A stretch of 8,038 bases of DNA from Bacillota bacterium (GTDB taxonomy: Bacteria; Bacillota; Clostridia; Acetivibrionales; DTU013), in assembly GCA_023399355.1 (NCBI GenBank), contig JAEWQC010000137.1, positions 1-8,038 on the forward strand, read 5' to 3'. Below are positions 1 to 7,344 of this stretch, piece by piece. Under the pieces are notes generated by a model that did no database searches, was not told the origin of the DNA, and saw only the letters and a program-made list of their open reading frames with translations. The position numbers and the translations under genes were made by a program. Position 1 is the first letter of the stretch. The number at the start of each line of letters is the position of its first letter.

Positions 1-120
1 TTTAATGGGGTTTGGTCACTTCTATTATATCACAAAGAAGGGGCTTCTTGGACTTTTTTATTGCCTAAAACTATTGATTTTTCAATGTTCATAGCAAATT
101 AGCAATGTGCGAAAGTTGAG
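1..120. other. non-coding left edge, downstream of the operon
   Basis: No supportable gene lies here. Reading the minus strand past the acyltransferase stop, there is only a weak 5-bp hairpin (ATTGA/TCAAT with an AAAA loop) followed by AGTTTTAGG, which is a poor terminator. At 35-49 an inverted repeat AAGAAG-GGG-CTTCTT is followed on the plus strand by a six-T run at 54-59 after a 4-nt gap. It could be a weak terminator for a plus-strand transcript entering from the left, but the stem is short. An extended -10-like sequence sits at 24-32 on the minus strand and is listed separately. Confidence 0.5.
24..32 (-). promoter_or_regulatory. possible extended -10 promoter element reading leftward
   Basis: The minus strand reads TGATATAAT, a perfect extended -10 (TGn followed by TATAAT). 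No good -35 hexamer is found 16 to 18 nt upstream (TCCAAG or GTCCAA), which extended -10 promoters can tolerate. It would drive a gene beyond the left edge of the window. The match is short and the DNA is AT-rich, so chance is a real alternative. Confidence 0.3.
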
Positions 121-1224
121 TTATAAATTTTTTATTCCGTACACATGGGAAATCCGGTAAAAATGTTTGCTTTGCTCTATGGCAGGAAGCTTTTTAATAT
201 CGAAAATTACTTTCAGTGCATACAGTGCATTGCTAACCGTTTCTTGCGGTATACATCCGTTCTTTTTCTCCAGGTCGCTTTGTATTTTTTGCAGTTTTTT
301 ATAATTGTCCACGAAAGCTTTCCAGTACTCTTCGATATTATCATTCATATTAGGTGTAGAAACAGCAAGTGCCAGGCACCAGTCAATAAACCCTGCATGA
401 ATACAGGTGATGCCGGATTTATATGCCTTTACGCATTCTTTAAGGTCTGCTTCGATATCCCAGGAATAGAATACCAGGGATTTATCTGCTGCTTTGACAA
501 GCAGCTTCAGGTCTGTATCAGGTCCTAACCCTATTATCGTGCAGGGTTTTTGATTGATGAGTATTTCCATCGTTTGATGCCAAAGTACGGGGGAAGCTAT
601 CTGTAAGGTCAGATTTGCTACCACATCCTCTCTGCCGCGATAAGGACATGCGTCCAGGTTGGAATACACAGTCCAGCGGGGATCGCGATATTCGTACTTC
701 AACAGCTCCTCCTTGAATTTTAAAGATGCCGGGCGCATAAGGGGCGAATGAAAAGGCGCACCAGCCTTGAGTGGCACCGCCCTTGCTCCTGTTTCAACAA
801 GGTCGGCAGGTAATCCTATAACCGTGGACATACCTCCTGTATCAGAAGATAATGCTTCCTGAATAAATTTACCCCGTGCATGTGCAAGCTTTATTGCATC
901 AGGAAACCTTATCACCCCTGCGCAGGTTAATGCCGACAGTTCACCAAGACTGTGTCCCGCAGAGCAAATCGGGTTTATTCCGATCTCCTTCAAATAAAAC
1001 CTGAATAGTGCTACGCTGTAGGCCAGAATTGCAGGCTGTGCATATTGGGTTTGTGCTAATTGCTCCAGGTTGCCATAGAATATGAAATCGCTCAGGTTGA
1101 ATCCAATAGCCTCATTTGCTTCTTCAAAGGTTTCCTTCATACAAATCTGATGCTGACAGCCATCACATCTCATCGCAATATGTTCTGAACCCTGGCCGGT
1201 AAAAAGAACCGCAATTCTATCCAT
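121..1224 (-). CDS. discrete malonyl-CoA:ACP acyltransferase (trans-acting PKS AT) with C-terminal extension; core apparently shortened
   Basis: FabD-like acyltransferase that would move malonyl units from CoA to an ACP in the cytoplasm, serving the ketosynthase encoded just upstream. Visible motifs are GQGSE (10-14), QPAILAYSVAL (63-73), the nucleophile elbow GHSLGE with Ser92, HARGKFIQEA with Arg117, APFHSPLM with His159, SNLDACPY (188-195) and SPVLWHQ (211-217). Phe before the catalytic His suggests malonyl rather than methylmalonyl specificity. In E. coli FabD the triad is Ser92, Arg117 and His201. Here the His comes 42 residues early, and GLPADLVE runs straight into GARAVPL, so most of the small ferredoxin-like subdomain, including the usual N-x-N-S-P-x-Q strand, is absent. 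Residues from about 255 to 367 are an extra domain of unknown role. The start follows a GGGAG site 11 nt upstream, and the gene lies 34 nt after the ketosynthase stop. Activity is doubtful because of the missing segment. Confidence 0.88.
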   Translation of the reverse strand: MDRIAVLFTGQGSEHIAMRCDGCQHQICMKETFEEANEAIGFNLSDFIFYGNLEQLAQTQYAQPAILAYSVALFRFYLKEIGINPICSAGHSLGELSALTCAGVIRFPDAIKLAHARGKFIQEALSSDTGGMSTVIGLPADLVETGARAVPLKAGAPFHSPLMRPASLKFKEELLKYEYRDPRWTVYSNLDACPYRGREDVVANLTLQIASPVLWHQTMEILINQKPCTIIGLGPDTDLKLLVKAADKSLVFYSWDIEADLKECVKAYKSGITCIHAGFIDWCLALAVSTPNMNDNIEEYWKAFVDNYKKLQKIQSDLEKKNGCIPQETVSNALYALKVIFDIKKLPAIEQSKHFYRISHVYGIKNL

Positions 1225-1258
1225 TTTTCTGATATCTCCCTTTTAACACTACAGCAGC

Positions 1259-3151
1259 TTAATAGCTTTCCATCTCAACCCAGCAGCGCTTTCTCTCAAA
1301 CGCATACAGCGGCAGGCTGATTTTTCTCGCGTCTGTCCCTTTATGCAGTTCCTCCCATTGAAGGTCGGCTCCAAGTAAGTACAACCTGCAGATATCCATG
1401 GCTGTTTCCCGGTTGTTATCATGGATAAAGGACTTTAACCGGCAGTCCGCTGATAAATTTAGCACATGAAGCTGTGATTGCTTTATTTCAAACGTACCGA
1501 CACATTCATTCCCATCCGGCACCACCCTGTGCCTACCGAAAAAGACCTGCTCATTTTGTCCCGTCTCCAGCTTATCCGCATTTAGATTTTCAATAATGCG
1601 CTCAAACTCCTCCTCATTTCCGGCGATGACCGCCAGCCTGTATTCCAGATGCATCCTGCCTGTGTTGGCAGTGTAGCAGATGTTATCCAGCCGCAAGTCG
1701 TTTTTCAGGATATACTTCTGGTATTCTTTTACCAACGCCTGCAGTACATCCAGCGATTTAGCCGACAGGGTGAATATTCGGATAAAACCTGGAGCCCTCA
1801 CTGTCTCAGGCCGTTCAGGGGCTTCCTCAAGAACGATATGACAGTTTGTTCCCCCAATACCGTAAGCTGTGACCCCGCATCTCCGCGGAGCACGCCCTTT
1901 TTGCCATTCTCTCGCCTCGGTATTTACATAGACGGGAGAATCAATCCAGTTGATTTGCCTGCTTGGTTTTTTGAAATGAATCTGGGGAGGTATTTTTTTA
2001 TACCTTAAAGACAGTGCCGCTTTAACCAAGCTGAAAAGTCCTGCACCCTCATAGACATGCCCGATATTGGTTTTCACCGAACTGATCGCGCAAAAATGCT
2101 TCTTGTTTGTATATTGCTTAAAAGCATTGATCAATCCCCTGGCCTCTATTGTGTCCCCGATCCTGGAGCCGGTACCATGGGCTTCAATGTAGGATAGCGT
2201 TTCCGGATTGATTCCTGCGTCCTCCCAGGCCTTCACCAGCACATCCCGCTGCCTGTCCGCATTGGGTACGGTCAGACCCATGGATTTTCCGTTGTTGTTC
2301 ATCGCACTTCCACGGATGACCGCATATATTTGATCATTATCCTTCATTGCTTTTGTTAAAGGCTTTAAGAATACGGCGGCAACACCTTCTCCGTCTCCGA
2401 TTCCGTCGGAACTGTCGTCAAAGGCCTTGATCCTTCCGTCCGTGGCTTCCATGTCGCGCTGCCTGTCTGTTTTTACAGGGAAGAGATTGCATTTCACACC
2501 ACCGACGATGGCCTGGTCACATTCCCCATTTTGGATGGAACGTATGGCAAAATGTACGGCAGCCAGCCCCGATGAGCATCCGGTATCCACAACGGCGCTA
2601 GGCCCTGTCAAGTCCAGGAAATAGGCTATTCTACTGGGAAGGATTGTATTGATGTTGCCCGGAACCGCCAGAGGAATGGATTCTGCATCAAAGTTTGCAA
2701 TGAGTTCAAAGTAATTAATGTTTGTGCTGTTATTGAAGCCGATAAATACCCCCGTGTTTGTCGAAAGGATATTCTTCCCGCCATACCCGGCATCTTCAAG
2801 GGCATGGTAGATGGACTCCAGCATAATCCTGTGGCAGGGGTCTGCCAGGATGGCTTCCTTGAGCGTCATCCGGAAGAAGCCGTAATCAAACTTGTCCAGG
2901 TCGTCCAGGTAAGCCATTTCTATACATTCACAGTCATTCATGTTCTGAAAGCGCGGAATATTCATATGTGCCATCGCGGCTTCAATATCCTTTTTTCTTG
3001 CTGAAGGAACCTTGCGGACACAATCCACACCGTTTACAATGTTGTTCCAGAACTCATTATAATTGGATGCAAGTGATGTTCTGGCATCCATGCCTATAAT
3101 TGCAATGTCCCTTCTATTTATTCCGCTGGCGCCCGTCTCTTTGCAAGTCAT
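1259..3151 (-). CDS. discrete polyketide beta-ketoacyl synthase (KS) with KS-AT linker and post-AT linker
   Basis: Type I PKS ketosynthase of 630 residues that would condense an acyl chain with malonyl-ACP. It begins DIAIIGMDAR and carries the full catalytic set: Cys192 in DTGCSSGL, His325 in EAHGTGSRIGDTIE and His365 in KTNIGHVYEGAG, ending the fold at GIGGTNCHIVLEEAPE (431-446). The nucleophile motif differs from the common DTACSSSL by two glycines. Residues from about 455 to 525 match the KS-AT linker (FTLSAKS, YTANTGR), and the C-terminus (about 583-627) matches the post-AT linker ending in LPLYAFERKRCW. No AT lies between them, as in trans-AT ketosynthases. The AT is the next gene. The start is chosen from GGAGGG at 3159-3164, 7 nt upstream and inside the preceding gene, whose stop is only 3 nt away, which predicts translational coupling. 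No lesion is seen. Confidence 0.95.
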   Translation of the reverse strand: MTCKETGASGINRRDIAIIGMDARTSLASNYNEFWNNIVNGVDCVRKVPSARKKDIEAAMAHMNIPRFQNMNDCECIEMAYLDDLDKFDYGFFRMTLKEAILADPCHRIMLESIYHALEDAGYGGKNILSTNTGVFIGFNNSTNINYFELIANFDAESIPLAVPGNINTILPSRIAYFLDLTGPSAVVDTGCSSGLAAVHFAIRSIQNGECDQAIVGGVKCNLFPVKTDRQRDMEATDGRIKAFDDSSDGIGDGEGVAAVFLKPLTKAMKDNDQIYAVIRGSAMNNNGKSMGLTVPNADRQRDVLVKAWEDAGINPETLSYIEAHGTGSRIGDTIEARGLINAFKQYTNKKHFCAISSVKTNIGHVYEGAGLFSLVKAALSLRYKKIPPQIHFKKPSRQINWIDSPVYVNTEAREWQKGRAPRRCGVTAYGIGGTNCHIVLEEAPERPETVRAPGFIRIFTLSAKSLDVLQALVKEYQKYILKNDLRLDNICYTANTGRMHLEYRLAVIAGNEEEFERIIENLNADKLETGQNEQVFFGRHRVVPDGNECVGTFEIKQSQLHVLNLSADCRLKSFIHDNNRETAMDICRLYLLGADLQWEELHKGTDARKISLPLYAFERKRCWVEMESY

Positions 3152-3154
3152 CCT

Positions 3155-4495
3155 TCAACCCTCCACAACCGGCTGTTTTTTTGCCACCCGGTAAAGCATG
3201 CATGGTGGATCCAGTTCTGATTCAAGGGTGAATTCAAACCCTTTTGTTTTTGGCGGAACTGCATCGCAAAGCCAGTAGCATATGACGGATATCCTGTTTG
3301 CTTCAGCCAATAAGGCACGAATATATTTATAAGGTATTTTGGAGATCAATCCTACGATTAAACAAGTCTCAAAGGATTTATCCTTAAAAGCCGTCCGAAC
3401 CCCAACCTGTTCATAGACAGGCACCCCGGGATTGTATTTTTGAGCGGCTGCGGCCAGCCTGGGGTTGGATTCCAGTCCGGCTGCGCTTTGACAAGCACTA
3501 AGCAAAAATCCTTCCTGACACCCGACAACCACGTTCCTATGCGCCGGGATAAGGCTTTTAAGCTTTAAAACGCTGTCTTCCTGCAACAGCCCTGAATAAA
3601 AGGCTTCATTTTCCTTCTGCATGGACAGGTATTGGGCGTAATCCTCCTGTATATATACGAAATCACTGATTGTATAAAGCTCTGTCAACACCGATGGATG
3701 CTTCCTGTAAAACTGGATCTGGTTCTCCATGTTTTCCCGCATATTTTCTTCATGATCCCGCTCATGAGGGTAATGTATTGCGCATGCTTCACGTGAGAGT
3801 ATGAATTGAACCCCCTGCTTGTGTAAGCGATAACCAAACTCAATATCATCCATGCCCCAGGTAACGATTTCCTCATCAAAGCCCCCTGTTTTTAAAACGG
3901 CATCCCGCATGACCGAAACACTGCTGGTCCAGAAAAGCGACCATGGCGCATGCAGGCTTTCCAGCCGGTCATTTACCCTTCGATAAAACGTATCCCTGTA
4001 GTCCGGAAACAGATTGCTTTCCTTCAATCTCCGCATACTTTCGTCAGGTGCATTAAAGTCAACAATCGAACCAAAGGAGGTAAAATCGCCATAGACATCA
4101 TAGCCATATACATATCCCAGAACGGCATAACGCACCTGGCTGTCCTGCTGCCGTTCCGCCATACGGATCTCATGGGCCCTAAGGTGTTCGGTTATAAAAG
4201 AATTGCCTACTATGATATCTGTATCCAGAAAAATGAGATACTCGCCTTTCGCCCTTGCAATCCCTGCGTTCCGTGCCAGCGTAACCCGGTTGCCTATGTG
4301 CTCCTGAAAATAATAAGAGATATTCAGCTTGACGTCAAAAGACGCCGCAACCTCTTTCGTCCTATCCGTTGAACCGTCGTCGACCACAATGACTTCATAT
4401 CGATCCCTGCCGATATCTTGATCCACCAGGGAAGAAAGCGTATATTCCAATATGCTGTCCCGGTTATATGTTGGTATTATTATTGACACTTCCAT
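3155..4495 (-). CDS. family 2 glycosyltransferase fused to a methyltransferase-like C-terminal domain
   Basis: A GT-A fold glycosyltransferase of 446 residues using a nucleotide-sugar donor. The N-terminus EVSIIIPTYNR, DDGS at 39-42, the metal-binding DTD at 91-93 and the acceptor/base region GGFDEE...WGMDDIEFGYRL (204-224) are all present, so the GT2 domain (about 1-270) looks functional. Residues 320-405 resemble a class I methyltransferase: VVVGCQEGFLLSA in place of motif I, an acidic residue in GLESNP, then FKDKSFETCLIVGLISKIP and LLAEANRI. The glycine motif is degraded (GCQEG), so SAM binding is uncertain. There is no signal peptide or membrane segment. A longer reading starts with GTG at 4558 but has no ribosome site and adds unconserved sequence, so the ATG before EVSIIIP is preferred, although its G-rich site is 9 nt away and unusual. 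The 104-nt gap to the upstream GT1 gene is the widest between the intact genes. Confidence 0.9.
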   Translation of the reverse strand: MEVSIIIPTYNRDSILEYTLSSLVDQDIGRDRYEVIVVDDGSTDRTKEVAASFDVKLNISYYFQEHIGNRVTLARNAGIARAKGEYLIFLDTDIIVGNSFITEHLRAHEIRMAERQQDSQVRYAVLGYVYGYDVYGDFTSFGSIVDFNAPDESMRRLKESNLFPDYRDTFYRRVNDRLESLHAPWSLFWTSSVSVMRDAVLKTGGFDEEIVTWGMDDIEFGYRLHKQGVQFILSREACAIHYPHERDHEENMRENMENQIQFYRKHPSVLTELYTISDFVYIQEDYAQYLSMQKENEAFYSGLLQEDSVLKLKSLIPAHRNVVVGCQEGFLLSACQSAAGLESNPRLAAAAQKYNPGVPVYEQVGVRTAFKDKSFETCLIVGLISKIPYKYIRALLAEANRISVICYWLCDAVPPKTKGFEFTLESELDPPCMLYRVAKKQPVVEG

Positions 4496-4599
4496 AATCG
4501 TCCGCCCCCCTGCAGGTAATAGTGACACTGAATATCTGCGCCTTATATTTATCCGCACTGACTATCACGCACCTGTTCACTGACAGCCGCGCTGCATGT

Positions 4600-5781
4600 T
4601 CACTCGATGCCGCGCTGCCTTTTGAATGCGAATATTTCATCCACCCCTTTTGCATATCCTCCGGCTTTGATAAAAGATTCCCGGATTCTGCCGATGTTTT
4701 CCTTGAATTCCCTATCCGCAGCAACCCTGTTCATGCTGTCTGTCAACAGCGATGGGGAAAGCTTGTTTTTGTCAAGAGCGACTCCCGCTCCCAGCATTTC
4801 AATCCGTCTGGCCACAACCGGCTGGTCGGCGCTCTGCGGGATCACTATCATGGGGATATTGCATAAAATAGCTTCACTGATGCTGTTCATACCCCCATGC
4901 GTAATAAACAGGTCAACTCTTTTAAGAATCTGCAACTGCGGCACATACCGTTTGATGATAATATTTCCGGGGATATTTTCAAGCTGCGAAATATCCATAT
5001 TGTATCCCGCCGAAATTACCACAATCCAGTCGGTATGCCTGAATGTGTCGATAAACAACCGGATTAGGGAAGTGTCATTGTTGTAAATGGTACCCATGGA
5101 AATATACATCACCTTTTTATTCTCCAGCTTTTCAAAGGGAAAGTCGGACTGCATCTCTTCGGGATAGCCGCAGGAGGGTCCAATAAAAACATAATCATCA
5201 CCGTACATTTCGGAACACGGCTGAAAATACCTGGATGAAAATATTATATTCAGCTCTCCTTTATTTTGGAAAAGCTCCTTCAGGGGAGGCATAGTAATGT
5301 AATATTTCTTTTTCAGCTTCCGCGCAACCTGGAGAAATTCATACATCAGACCGGAGGAAACGGTGCCGGTTCCGAAGCGGCCGTCGTCCGTTACCCGGGG
5401 CTGGATCAGCTCGACAAAAGTGCTTATTGCCGGCAGCTTTAATATTTCTCCTATCTGTTTTCCGCACCCGAGTATGGAATCATGAATAATATAGTCATAT
5501 TTTTCGTTTGCCGTATGTTCCAATACCCTGGGAATCACTTTATCCATTGACTCAATGAACAAGGATAAAAGCATTCTTACATGATCGTTGTCCCTGCCTG
5601 CCTCGATGGGGATGTCATCGCAGGGAATAAAACGGGCTCCGGTTTTCCCGACAATTTCGCGGAATTTGTCTGTTGAAAAATAAGTCACCTTCTCGCCTCT
5701 GTCCACAAGCTCTTTTACCAGGGGCAATGTAGGATAAATATGGCTTTGAGCACTTCCGTTTAAAAATAATACTTTTGACAT
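4600..5781 (-). CDS. family 1 glycosyltransferase (UGT/macrolide type)
   Basis: A GT-B fold glycosyltransferase of 393 residues, a usual length for bacterial enzymes that glycosylate macrolides, polyketides and similar small molecules from UDP- or dTDP-sugars. Evidence is the N-terminal acceptor domain starting MSKVLFLNGSAQSHIYPTLP, with His14 at the catalytic-base position and Asp101 in YDYIIHDS as a candidate partner. The C-terminal donor-binding signature runs FITHGGMNSISEAI (292-305) and PQSADQPVVARRIE, ending in the Asp-Gln pair at 319-320 that normally contacts the sugar. It is probably cytoplasmic, with no signal peptide. The start is supported by GGAGGG at 5788-5793, 6 nt upstream. 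The GT2 gene follows after about 104 nt. The pair of unrelated glycosyltransferases beside a ketosynthase suggests a glycosylated product. Sugar and acceptor cannot be read from the sequence. Confidence 0.93.
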   Translation of the reverse strand: MSKVLFLNGSAQSHIYPTLPLVKELVDRGEKVTYFSTDKFREIVGKTGARFIPCDDIPIEAGRDNDHVRMLLSLFIESMDKVIPRVLEHTANEKYDYIIHDSILGCGKQIGEILKLPAISTFVELIQPRVTDDGRFGTGTVSSGLMYEFLQVARKLKKKYYITMPPLKELFQNKGELNIIFSSRYFQPCSEMYGDDYVFIGPSCGYPEEMQSDFPFEKLENKKVMYISMGTIYNNDTSLIRLFIDTFRHTDWIVVISAGYNMDISQLENIPGNIIIKRYVPQLQILKRVDLFITHGGMNSISEAILCNIPMIVIPQSADQPVVARRIEMLGAGVALDKNKLSPSLLTDSMNRVAADREFKENIGRIRESFIKAGGYAKGVDEIFAFKRQRGIE

Positions 5782-5857
5782 CGACTGCCCTCCAAGGCTA
5801 CAGCAAATAGATCACTCCAAATGATTACATATATTTATTTGCACGCTGTAAATACTT

Positions 5858-7204
5858 CTATGAACCGCCATCCGTTTTCCATGAGCTTCTCGGTTCCAGT
5901 TCGGATTTATGTACATGCCTGAAGAATTTCGGTACCTGATTCCCGGGAATATTCTTCTTGCAAAATTCAAGCAGCTTTCCCGCATCAATATCGGTACTGC
6001 CGGCATACTCGCAGTATATTTCGGGAAGATTCCTATTCTCCAGGACTCCGATTTTTACATGTGTTATTCCAGGAAATTTTGTAATAATAGAACTTAACAA
6101 GCTTTTTGAAACCTTCACACCGGTAACAATGATCACATCGTCGCTTCTGCCCAGTATCTCAAGCTTTCCATCCTGCGTCATCCTGCCCATATCTCCGGTC
6201 CTGTAATTTGTCTTTGGAAGTTCTTCTATCCCGTTTTCAGTGATATATGCACCTATTGTCCCGGGAGAACTTATATATAGTATAGGCCTGTCCAACTCGT
6301 CGTTTACAATATTGAAACCTACGCCATCCAGGGGTTTTCCAACGACACTGTAAGAATCGTTTTCTTCACCGAATGCAAGGCTTCCTGTTTCGGTTGAACC
6401 ATACTGCTGCAGCAGCGGGGCACCAAACCGCTCTTTGAAAGCTTTTTGCAACTCCGCCTCCATAGGTCCGCCAGTGGAAATGCAAAAACGAATTTTTTCT
6501 CCCAGAACATATTTGGATTGTACCTCAATCATTTTCTTAAATATAAAGGGAGCACCCGAAATAATAGTTGCATTGAGTTCCGCAGATAATTGCAGGATTA
6601 TGCGGGGAAGCATATGCAGCGGATCTACAAGGACGGCGCCTGTCCGTATCACGGGAAACAGCACGCTGCCTATGCCAAAGGAATTATCGATGGGAATACC
6701 GGGCAGAAACACATCCGTATCGGATACTTCAACACGCCGGATATACCGGGTTATTTCTTTTTCCAGCTGCTCTTTCGTACGCATAATAACCTTAGGATTA
6801 CCCGTTGTTGCCGAAGTCAAAAACAGGATAGAACCTGGTTTGATCTCATACTTATTGAAGCCTTCTCTAAAAAAGGGAGAGGAAATTACATCAAACCCGT
6901 ACCTTTCATCTGACTCAACAACAGCCTTGATATTTATCAATTCATTCAAAAGCTTATCCAGCCAACTATCCTTGTGTATGGATAAATCCTGCTTAAGAAA
7001 CAATGGCACCGAACCATAGCGTTCATTTGCAACCAGGCTGCAAAGGGTGCCATAATGGTGTGCAGATTTGCATACCACGACATCGCCGGGTTTTACCCTT
7101 AGTGCATCCAGGTGTTTGAGTATTTGTTCAATATCACCTTCTGTTTTATTTATGGAAATCTCCTGGTTTCCAGTATAGAACCTGCATTTTAGCATAGAGT
7201 GCAT
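5858..7204 (-). CDS. AMP-forming acyl ligase / adenylation enzyme (ANL superfamily), apparent C-terminal frameshift
   Basis: ANL enzyme that would activate a carboxylic acid as an acyl-adenylate and load it on CoA or on the upstream ACP, a likely starter-unit step. Visible core motifs are A3 LTSATTGNPK (129-138), A5 QQYGSTETG (266-274), A7 YRTGD (334-338) and A8 GRSDDVIIVTGVKV (352-365). The N-terminal part before A3 is short, about 128 residues. The reading frame ends SELEPRSSWKTDGGS at 5858 and lacks a clean A10 Gly-Lys. One frame over, the DNA encodes REAHGKRMAVHRSIY and ends at a TGA at 5812-5814, which looks like the true A10 motif. One extra base near 5887-5897 would explain this, and the intact gene would then be about 463 residues with a normal 30-nt gap to the GT1 gene. 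The start uses AGGAG only 4 nt upstream; a second ATG three codons in is possible. The substrate is unknown. Confidence 0.9.
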   Translation of the reverse strand: MHSMLKCRFYTGNQEISINKTEGDIEQILKHLDALRVKPGDVVVCKSAHHYGTLCSLVANERYGSVPLFLKQDLSIHKDSWLDKLLNELINIKAVVESDERYGFDVISSPFFREGFNKYEIKPGSILFLTSATTGNPKVIMRTKEQLEKEITRYIRRVEVSDTDVFLPGIPIDNSFGIGSVLFPVIRTGAVLVDPLHMLPRIILQLSAELNATIISGAPFIFKKMIEVQSKYVLGEKIRFCISTGGPMEAELQKAFKERFGAPLLQQYGSTETGSLAFGEENDSYSVVGKPLDGVGFNIVNDELDRPILYISSPGTIGAYITENGIEELPKTNYRTGDMGRMTQDGKLEILGRSDDVIIVTGVKVSKSLLSSIITKFPGITHVKIGVLENRNLPEIYCEYAGSTDIDAGKLLEFCKKNIPGNQVPKFFRHVHKSELEPRSSWKTDGGS

Positions 7205-7242
7205 CTATCTCCTCACTATATAAGTTGCACAAAGTTTTTATA

Positions 7243-7272
7243 TATTTGCGGCTCAGAATCCGGCCGCAAATA
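7243..7272. repeat. 10-bp perfect inverted repeat in the leader of the ligase gene
   Basis: The plus strand reads TATTTGCGGC, a 10-nt spacer, then GCCGCAAATA. The arms are exact reverse complements with a GC-rich inner half. It lies about 38 nt upstream of the ligase start. There is no T run after it on either strand, so it is not a standard terminator. It could be an operator dyad, an RNA leader hairpin, or a processing or stability element. No convincing promoter hexamers surround it. Confidence 0.6.
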
Positions 7273-7313
7273 GGCATTAAATATGTACTTTGAGCAAATT
7301 ATGAATAGATGTA

Positions 7314-7340
7314 AGATGATGAATCTTTAATTCATCATCT
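7314..7340. repeat. 11-bp perfect inverted repeat just after the dehydrogenase remnant
   Basis: The plus strand reads AGATGATGAAT, a 5-nt loop (CTTTA), then ATTCATCATCT. It begins 4 nt downstream of the remnant's stop on the minus strand. The stem is perfect but AT-rich, and the following minus-strand sequence (TACATCTATTC) has no T run, so it is at most a weak terminator or a 3'-end stabilising hairpin. Confidence applies to the repeat itself, not to its role. Confidence 0.6.
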
Positions 7341-7344
7341 ATAG

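Noticed and set aside
35..59. Hairpin and T run resembling a plus-strand terminator
   Set aside because: The stem is only 6 bp with a 3-nt loop, and the T run starts 4 nt late; no plus-strand gene supports it.
1..102. Plus-strand open frame entering from the left edge and ending at a TAG at 100-102
   Set aside because: The 33 residues match no family I know, and the stretch is too short to call a gene end. It cannot be excluded without the flanking sequence.
4496..4558. GTG start at 4558 for the GT2 gene, adding 21 residues
   Set aside because: No Shine-Dalgarno site precedes it, the extra residues are arginine-rich and unlike GT2 N-termini, and MEVSIIIPTYNR is the normal beginning.
4464..4724. 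Minus-strand frame of 86 residues bridging the GT1 end and the GT2 start
   Set aside because: It overlaps both glycosyltransferases out of frame, has no ribosome site and has a low-complexity composition.
145..7019. Several plus-strand open frames of 60 to 194 residues (for example 145-528, 3950-4372, 4607-5086, 6435-7019)
   Set aside because: They lie opposite genes with clear catalytic motifs, match no family I recognise, and are explained as antisense shadows of real codons.
7220..7344. Internal promoter for the ligase gene
   Set aside because: The best -35/-10 pairs (TTGCGG with TATATA, TTACAT with AAAGTA) match poorly or have wrong spacing, so no promoter is called.
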